In this document: positions 16,171-20,000 of the stretch, one piece after another
How positions within the stretch are numbered: position 1 is the first letter of the stretch
Layout: every line of letters starts with the position of its first letter
NCBI GenBank assembly: GCA_002314855.1
Contig: DCHQ01000016.1
Location: 81,240-101,239, forward strand
Direction of reading: 5' to 3'
From: Lachnospiraceae bacterium UBA1748
GTDB taxonomy: Bacteria; Bacillota; Clostridia; Lachnospirales; Lachnospiraceae
DNA length: 20,000 nt
Notes under the pieces: model-generated
Databases searched by the model: none
The model's input: only the letters and a program-made list of their open reading frames with translations
Told to the model about the DNA's origin: nothing
Position numbers and translations under genes: made by a program

Positions 16171-16190
16171 AGGGACGCTACTGCGTCCCT
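16171..16190 (-). terminator. Terminator of cheY
   Basis: An 8-bp perfect stem AGGGACGC/GCGTCCCT has a 4-nt loop. Read on the minus strand it is followed by TTTTATATT. It lies 22 bases after the cheY stop and just before the next promoter. Confidence 0.88.
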
Positions 16191-16212
16191 AATAAACATA
16201 ATAAAAGATGGA

Positions 16213-16572
16213 TTAACCAACTACCTTCTTAACAGCTTCAATAACTCGATCTGCCTGGAAAGGTTTTACGATAAAGTCCTTAGCACCTGACTGAATAGCC
16301 TCGATAACCATAGCCTGCTGACCCATAGCAGAACACATAATAACCTTAGCATTAGCATCAGCACCCTTAATCTCCTTAAGAGCCTGGATACCATCCTTCT
16401 CAGGCATAGTAATATCCATAAGAACCAAGTCTGGCTTAAGCTCAGCATACTTTGCTACAGCAATAGCACCATTCTCAGCTTCTCCAGCAACTTCATAATC
16501 ATTCTTAGTTAAAATGTCTTTGATCATCATTCTCATGAATGCTGCATCATCAACAATTAAAATTTTAGCCAT
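16213..16572 (-). CDS. cheY: Chemotaxis response regulator CheY (single receiver)
   Basis: The CheY type receives phosphate from CheA and binds the flagellar motor switch. The 119-residue protein is a receiver alone, with Asp 8/9, phospho-acceptor Asp 53 in LMDITMPEKDG, Ser 81 in MCSAMGQQ and Lys 103 in IVKPF. MCSAMGQ and the run KDFIVKPF are typical of Firmicute CheY. It starts with an ATG after GGGAG. It is a single gene, with a promoter upstream and a terminator downstream, and no other chemotaxis gene is in the window. It could therefore serve a chemotaxis system elsewhere or another response; the name rests on sequence resemblance only. Confidence 0.85.
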   Translation of the reverse strand: MAKILIVDDAAFMRMMIKDILTKNDYEVAGEAENGAIAVAKYAELKPDLVLMDITMPEKDGIQALKEIKGADANAKVIMCSAMGQQAMVIEAIQSGAKDFIVKPFQADRVIEAVKKVVG

Positions 16573-16625
16573 ATTTAAAAACTCCCAACAGAAAGAATCT
16601 AGTTGTATATAAAAATCCTAATAGG

Positions 16626-16654
16626 ATATTATCACAATTTCCCTATTTTGTCCA
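16626..16654 (-). promoter_or_regulatory. Promoter of cheY
   Basis: On the minus strand TGGACA (16649-16654) and TAATAT (16626-16631) are 17 bases apart. The imperfect palindrome ATCCTATTAGGAT just downstream overlaps the expected start region and could be an operator. Confidence 0.55.
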
Positions 16655-16709
16655 TTGTTTTACTTCTATTATTTAGTAAAAATATCAAAAAAATGATGAC
16701 CAAATTAAA

Positions 16710-17186
16710 TTATGGCTGATATACTAACTGATTGTCTTTAATATTCTCAAGAACCTCAACATACTTGCCTGAAACATACTTTGCCATTGGAAGGTTCATA
16801 TCAAGATAATTACCACAGTCTCTTGCTGCCTGACCTGGAACTTCACCTTCAAAGTCGCGACAGAATACATACATTTCCTTAATGAGTTCAACTACATCTT
16901 TGGATTCATAGTCACCAGCAAGAATAAGATAAAATCCTGTTCTACATCCCATTGGTCCAAAATATACTATCTTTTCTTTATACTCTGGATGATTTCTTAA
17001 AAATGTTGCACCAAGATGCTCTATTGTATGAACCTCAGCTGTATTAAGTACTGGCTCAAAATTAGGTCTTGTCATACGGAGATCAAATGTTGTAAGTGTC
17101 TCAGCACCTATATGATCTTTTCTTGATACATAAACACCTGGAAGCAGGTTAAGATGATTAACTGTAAAGCTTGCTATTTTTTCCAT
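16710..17186 (-). CDS. luxS: S-ribosylhomocysteine lyase (AI-2 synthase)
   Basis: LuxS splits S-ribosylhomocysteine into homocysteine and 4,5-dihydroxy-2,3-pentanedione, the precursor of AI-2. It acts in the activated methyl cycle. The 158-residue protein has the family length. Metal ligands are His 53 and His 57 (HTIEH) and Cys 124 in RDCGNYL; the catalytic Glu 56 and Cys 81 in GPMGCRTGFY are present. It follows mtnN by 42 bp on the same strand, so consecutive steps of one pathway (SAH to SRH to homocysteine) are encoded in order. The ribosome site GAGGA lies about 9 nt before the ATG. No strong terminator follows; only a weak AT-only hairpin is visible before the cheY promoter. Confidence 0.97.
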   Translation of the reverse strand: MEKIASFTVNHLNLLPGVYVSRKDHIGAETLTTFDLRMTRPNFEPVLNTAEVHTIEHLGATFLRNHPEYKEKIVYFGPMGCRTGFYLILAGDYESKDVVELIKEMYVFCRDFEGEVPGQAARDCGNYLDMNLPMAKYVSGKYVEVLENIKDNQLVYQP

Positions 17187-17209
17187 ATATATAATCCTCT
17201 TCTTTCTAT

Positions 17210-17237
17210 CTTAATTAATATGCCTTAATTAATATGC
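17210..17237. repeat. 14-bp perfect tandem duplication at the mtnN stop codon
   Basis: CTTAATTAATATGC occurs twice in direct tandem (17210-17223 and 17224-17237). The second copy contains the mtnN stop codon and last codons. The repeat looks like a recent slippage or duplication event; it does not change the protein. Confidence 0.9.
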
Positions 17238-17921
17238 TGCGACCATTGCCTGCATAAGGTTAACACTATGCTTAATAGCCTTAGCTTCAAATGTTGGATA
17301 ATCCTCGGTAGCACTATCATCTGCCTTATCCGAAATGGCTCTAATAATAAGGAATGGAATATTATTAAGGTAAGCAGCCTGAGCTATAGCAGCACCTTCC
17401 ATCTCTGTACAATATCCGTGGAAATTGCTTTCGATAAACTCCTTCTTAGCCTTATCAGAAATGAACTGATCCCCACTTACTACTCTACCCTCAAATACTG
17501 ATATATCAGGATTAACCTGCTCACAGCACTTCTTTGCAAGAGCGCGAAGTTTTTCATCTGCTATGAAAATAGATGTCTCCATACGAGGAATAACACCTAA
17601 TGGATAACCAAATCCAGTTGCATCCATATCATGCTGAAGAGCATCTGTTGCAAGTACTATATCACCGATATTAATGTCTGCGTTAAGACTTCCTGCAATA
17701 CCTGTATTAATAACTGCATCTACTCCATAAACATCTACAAGAATCTGAGCACACATACCAGCGTTGACCTTACCAATACCAGAACGTACAACAACTACAT
17801 CCTTGCCTGACATCTTACCCTTATAAAAATCCATAGAAGCTTTTGTCATAATCTCTACATCTGTCATGACTTCCTTAAGCTTAGCTACTTCTTCATCCAT
17901 TGCTCCAATTATACCTAACAT
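17229..17921 (-). CDS. mtnN: 5'-methylthioadenosine/S-adenosylhomocysteine nucleosidase
   Basis: MtnN hydrolyses methylthioadenosine and S-adenosylhomocysteine, giving adenine plus a ribosyl thioether; the latter from SAH feeds LuxS. The 230-residue protein has the usual length. It opens MLGIIGAMDEEV, then carries SGIGKVNAG, NTGIAGSL, the nucleoside-contact EMEGAAIAQAAYLNN and the catalytic Asp in RAISDKAD. The start is the ATG at 17921; the longest frame starts at a GTG in the sequence TGTGGAGG, which is the ribosome site 8 nt before this ATG. luxS follows 42 bp downstream, which suggests one operon. A terminator from the preceding 65-residue gene lies just upstream, and no strong promoter was found between. 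Confidence 0.96.
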   Translation of the reverse strand: MLGIIGAMDEEVAKLKEVMTDVEIMTKASMDFYKGKMSGKDVVVVRSGIGKVNAGMCAQILVDVYGVDAVINTGIAGSLNADINIGDIVLATDALQHDMDATGFGYPLGVIPRMETSIFIADEKLRALAKKCCEQVNPDISVFEGRVVSGDQFISDKAKKEFIESNFHGYCTEMEGAAIAQAAYLNNIPFLIIRAISDKADDSATEDYPTFEAKAIKHSVNLMQAMVAAY

Positions 17922-17978
17922 TAAAATGTCCTCCACAAAAAACTAGACTAATAATAGCACAAAAACAGGCACAAAAAA

Positions 17979-18006
17979 AGAGGCTCCTATATATATAAGA
18001 ACCTCT
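17979..18006 (-). terminator. Terminator of the 65-aa gene
   Basis: The long stem AGAGGTTCTTATA/TATAGGAGCCTCT includes GT wobbles. On the minus strand it is followed by seven T (17972-17978 on plus). It starts right after the stop of the small gene. Confidence 0.88.
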
Positions 18007-18010
18007 AAGC

Positions 18011-18208
18011 TTACGAGAAATTAACAGTATCAATCATTAAACCAGACTTTTCTTTCACTGTCTGCTTTTCTACTTTACCCTTAGCTTCATCCTGCGACTT
18101 ACACTTGATAGCCTGCTGGATATCATTGGTAAAATAAAAACCCCTCATGAACTTTTCTGCCAAAAACTCTCCTGAACTTGTGTCTCTAATAACAAATCTC
18201 TCTGCCAT
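18011..18208 (-). CDS. Small soluble hypothetical protein (65 aa)
   Basis: I do not recognise the family. The 65-residue protein begins MAERFVIRDTSSGEFLAEK and has no membrane helix or signal peptide and a short Lys/Glu-rich tail. The ATG at 18208 is chosen over a TTG at 18235 because the strong site AAGGGGGTG lies 5-6 nt before it. It is a single-gene unit: an extended -10 lies upstream and a terminator starts within a few bases of the stop. That layout, and the clean ribosome site, support a real gene. It is followed by mtnN in a separate unit. Confidence 0.78.
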   Translation of the reverse strand: MAERFVIRDTSSGEFLAEKFMRGFYFTNDIQQAIKCKSQDEAKGKVEKQTVKEKSGLMIDTVNFS

Positions 18209-18244
18209 TCGAACACCCCCTTCAAAATAAAACAACCGCTACAT

Positions 18245-18267
18245 AAAAGCTTTATTTAAGAGCTTTT
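18245..18267 (-). other. Hairpin in the leader of the 65-aa gene
   Basis: The 7-bp inverted repeat AAAAGCT/AGCTTTT with a 9-nt loop lies between the -10 element and the ribosome site. It could stabilise the leader; it is too weak and lacks a T tail of the kind seen in terminators. Confidence 0.4.
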
Positions 18268-18318
18268 CCAAAAAACTTCGAAACATATTAAATTATCATT
18301 CTTGTTTTTCTTACATTA

Positions 18319-18327
18319 ATTATACCA
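18319..18327 (-). promoter_or_regulatory. Extended -10 promoter of the 65-aa gene
   Basis: On the minus strand TGGTATAAT has a perfect -10 with the TG extension. No convincing -35 is 17 bases upstream. The leader would be about 105 bases long and contains a small hairpin. Confidence 0.6.
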
Positions 18328-18401
18328 CGATAAAGAAAAAAAATATATATCACATTAATTATTTTATATTAGTAATATATCGTAAATATAATAAATAAAA
18401 A

Positions 18402-18430
18402 TGCTCCACTTCATATCTTGAAATGGAGCA
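18402..18430 (-). terminator. Terminator of the DUF4234-type gene
   Basis: The stem TGCTCCATTTCA/TGAAGTGGAGCA (12 bp, one GT wobble) has the 5-nt loop AGATA. On the minus strand it is followed by TTTTTATTT. Confidence 0.9.
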
Positions 18431-18461
18431 CTTAGTCCTAATACAATCAATAAAATACTGA

Positions 18462-18803
18462 TTATGCTTCTGGATAAAGATTGTTAATTTCCATCTGTAC
18501 AAGAATTACAAGAACGATAGGAATAATAAATCCTAAAACCATCCAAAGAACCTTATTATCTGTAGTTGGAATTCCTCTCTTAGCCTTAATAGCATTAACA
18601 TTAGCATCCGCATACATACCATATAAAAGAAATCCGATGCCAGAAAGAAAGATACTAAGAATAAGAATTACAGGTGCAGCTAAAGCACCAGTCTGTCCTT
18701 CCATTTCAAGTTCCTCTGATGTCTTGTAAATCCAGTAAAACATATAAATACCACATGAAATTATTGAAAATACAACAACAAGAGCAATATTTCTATTAGT
18801 CAT
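18462..18803 (-). CDS. DUF4234-type small membrane protein
   Basis: The 113-residue integral membrane protein starts MTNRNIALVVVFSIISCGIY, followed by the WIYK turn, which is the pattern of the DUF4234 family; its function is unknown. Hydrophobic segments lie near residues 7-27, 42-63 and 86-106, giving about three helices. It starts at an ATG after GGGAG at 7 nt. It has its own consensus promoter and terminator, so it is monocistronic. The next gene upstream is truA, which shows no terminator, so read-through from truA is possible. Confidence 0.85.
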   Translation of the reverse strand: MTNRNIALVVVFSIISCGIYMFYWIYKTSEELEMEGQTGALAAPVILILSIFLSGIGFLLYGMYADANVNAIKAKRGIPTTDNKVLWMVLGFIIPIVLVILVQMEINNLYPEA

Positions 18804-18837
18804 GACTACTCTCCCTTCTATAATAATACTAAATTAA

Positions 18838-18866
18838 ATAATAGTAAAATATCTATATAATGTCAA
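18838..18866 (-). promoter_or_regulatory. Promoter of the DUF4234-type gene
   Basis: On the minus strand TTGACA (18861-18866) and TATTAT (18838-18843) are separated by 17 bases. The -35 is perfect and the -10 matches at five of six positions. Confidence 0.82.
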
Positions 18867-18890
18867 TTAATACAAGGTAAATGAAACAAA

Positions 18891-19637
18891 TTAGTGATAA
18901 TCAACCTTAATCATACATAAGCCCTGTGCTGGAGCAGTAGGACCAGCTTCAGACCTTTTCTTTAACTCAATAAGCTCTGGAATACTTTCTACACTTCTCT
19001 TTCCGAAACCAACCTCTAAAAGAGTACCTGTAAGAATTCTTACCATATGCTGTAAAAATCCAGTACCATGATAAGTAAATGTAATATAATTGCCATTTCG
19101 CTCAATATCAATCTTATCAACCAATCTAACTGTGGATTTCTTCATACGAGGATTACTGCAAAAAGATGCAAAATCATGCTCTCCCATAAGATATATAGCA
19201 GCCTTACGCATCGAATCAACATCAGGTACAGAATCAAGATAATAAACGTATTTACGATCGAAAATAGGCTTATTCTCACCTACATAACACGTATATCTAT
19301 AAGTCTTTCCAATAGCGTTATAACGGCTGTGAAAACGGTCAGAAGCGATACTAACATCTGTAACAGATATATCGTCAGGAAGATAAGAATTAACGTATTC
19401 TTTAATCTCTTTTTCAGACATATCTGTATCAAAATGAGCATGCGCAATCATAGCTAGAGCATGAACTCCAGCATCTGTTCTTCCAGCTCCTAATACCTCT
19501 ACATCCTTACCTACCATACGTGAGATTACGTTCTCTATCTTTCCCTGTATCGTAAGATCTGTATTAGGCTGGTGTTCCCATCCATAATACCTTGATCCAT
19601 CATAGCTAATAGTAAACTTATAATTCTTAATACTCAT
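18891..19637 (-). CDS. truA: tRNA pseudouridine(38-40) synthase TruA
   Basis: TruA converts uridines 38-40 of the tRNA anticodon arm to pseudouridine. The 248-residue protein has the family length. It shows YDGSRYYGWEHQP near the N terminus, the catalytic motif GAGRTDAGVHA with Asp 55, FHSRYNAIGKTYRY and the RNA-binding FLQHMVRILTGTLLEVG. The ATG at 19637 follows AGGAT at about 7 nt. It lies downstream of a tRNA cluster and its terminator. A CTGACA/TATAGG pair is present nearby but would put the start of transcription almost on the ATG, so the promoter remains uncertain. Confidence 0.96.
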   Translation of the reverse strand: MSIKNYKFTISYDGSRYYGWEHQPNTDLTIQGKIENVISRMVGKDVEVLGAGRTDAGVHALAMIAHAHFDTDMSEKEIKEYVNSYLPDDISVTDVSIASDRFHSRYNAIGKTYRYTCYVGENKPIFDRKYVYYLDSVPDVDSMRKAAIYLMGEHDFASFCSNPRMKKSTVRLVDKIDIERNGNYITFTYHGTGFLQHMVRILTGTLLEVGFGKRSVESIPELIELKKRSEAGPTAPAQGLCMIKVDYH

Positions 19638-19734
19638 AATATATCCTATAGTTTTATTAATTGTTTTTGTCAGTGATTACTCATAAAAACCATATGCTTC
19701 GCTCGTGCTTGTTTTTGTTGATGAGCTATAAAAA

Positions 19735-19756
19735 AAGAAACTCATACGAGTTTCTT
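19735..19756 (-). terminator. Terminator of the tRNA-Asn/Val/Leu cluster
   Basis: The stem AAGAAACTC/GAGTTTCTT has the 4-nt loop GTAT. On the minus strand the stem is followed by TTTTTATAG. It lies 34 bases past the tRNA-Leu 3' end. Confidence 0.85.
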
Positions 19757-19789
19757 AATTAATTGCTTAATAATGCTTTAATAAATTAA

Positions 19790-19873
19790 TGCCGGCGACC
19801 GGAATCGAACCGGTACTGTATTTCTACAACAGGATTTTAAGTCCTGCGCGTCTGCCAGTTCCGCCACGCCGGC
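19790..19873 (-). tRNA. tRNA-Leu (anticodon TAA)
   Basis: The 84-nt class II tRNA has a perfect acceptor stem GCCGGCG/CGCCGGC, an anticodon arm CAGGA-CTTAAAA-TCCTG with TAA as anticodon, a long variable arm and the T arm ACCGG-TTCGATT-CCGGT. No CCA is encoded and the discriminator is A. Confidence 0.95.
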
Positions 19874-19889
19874 GTATTAAATTTATTAA

Positions 19890-19962
19890 TGGGGCCTACA
19901 GGGCTCGAACCTGTGACCCTCTGCTTGTAAGGCAGATGCTCTCCCAGCTGAGCTAAGCGCCC
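19890..19962 (-). tRNA. tRNA-Val (anticodon TAC) with two acceptor-stem mismatches
   Basis: The 73-nt tRNA has good D, anticodon (TCTGC-CTTACAA-GCAGA) and T arms, and the anticodon is TAC. The acceptor strands, however, are GGGCGCT and AGGCCCC. They pair at positions 1-3 and 6-7 but give C:C at 4-69 and G:G at 5-68. It may be a functional tRNA with an internal loop, or a defective copy (see findings). Confidence 0.85.
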
Positions 19963-19966
19963 TGAG

Positions 19967-20000
19967 CTCCCCGAGTAGGGCTCGAACCTACAACAACTCG
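19967..20000 (-). tRNA. tRNA, 3' part only, probably tRNA-Asn
   Basis: The visible piece gives the T arm GTAGG-TTCGAGC-CCTAC, the acceptor strand TCGGGGA and a G discriminator. No CCA is encoded. The implied 5' strand TCCCCGA and G73 best fit tRNA-Asn, but the anticodon lies beyond the window. Only four bases separate it from tRNA-Val. Confidence 0.6.

Noticed and set aside
16658..16681. Terminator between luxS and cheY
   Set aside because: The stem TTTTACT/AGTAAAA is weak and AT-rich; it is not followed by a clear T run on the minus strand.
19640..19670. Promoter CTGACA-17-TATAGG immediately upstream of truA
   Set aside because: Spacing is right, but transcription would begin almost on the start codon and would exclude the ribosome site; it is not listed.
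1..20000. CRISPR arrays, rRNA, insertion sequences
   Set aside because: No regularly spaced direct repeats, rRNA segments or transposase/terminal-repeat pairs were seen.

Overview
The window looks like chromosomal DNA of an anaerobic, low-GC Firmicute, most probably a Lachnospiraceae-type clostridium (Butyrivibrio/Roseburia-like). This is inferred from the AT-rich intergenic DNA, consensus SigA-type promoters, strong AGGAGG ribosome sites, tRNA genes without encoded CCA, and the gene set (luxS, mtnN, deoD, an RsgI-like anti-sigma factor, a solo cheY, hybrid kinases). Nearly everything is on the minus strand. Only the two-gene block at about 7.8-10.2 kb is on the plus strand.

Right to left along minus-strand transcription: a tRNA cluster (Asn partial, Val, Leu) ends in a terminator, followed by truA. 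Next come a DUF4234-type membrane protein with its own promoter and terminator, and a 65-residue protein with its own terminator. The methyl-cycle/AI-2 pair mtnN-luxS follows, then a solo cheY with a promoter and terminator. A cytidylate-kinase-like P-loop gene then precedes an ECF sigma factor, an RsgI-like membrane anti-sigma factor and deoD, which ends in a strong terminator.

The centre holds a large dynamin-like GTPase (minus) convergent with a plus-strand pair: a degenerate AAA+-like protein and a VirD4/TraG-family coupling ATPase that lacks membrane helices. The two transcription units share one bidirectional terminator. No relaxase, mating-channel gene, integrase or IS is visible, so the coupling ATPase is away from conjugation genes. 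This is the most plausible place for an undescribed system here, but a functional link to the dynamin is only inferred from position.

Divergent from that pair is a signalling operon: a double-receiver protein with a degenerate first receiver, then a PocR-domain hybrid histidine kinase ending in a phosphotransfer domain. A tRNA-Pro/tRNA-Gly operon with a perfect consensus promoter follows. Beyond it is a probable operon of a 76-residue Cys-rich protein, two paralogous four-helix membrane proteins and galE, closed by a terminator. The stretch between tRNA-Gly and the 76-residue gene holds four mutually complementary copies of the tRNA-Gly 3' end and looks like an attenuator or processing switch.

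Several starts were moved inward because the longest frame begins at a TTG or GTG that lies inside or next to the ribosome binding site. No gap longer than 300 bases lacks a gene, and I see no CRISPR array, rRNA, insertion sequence or prophage.
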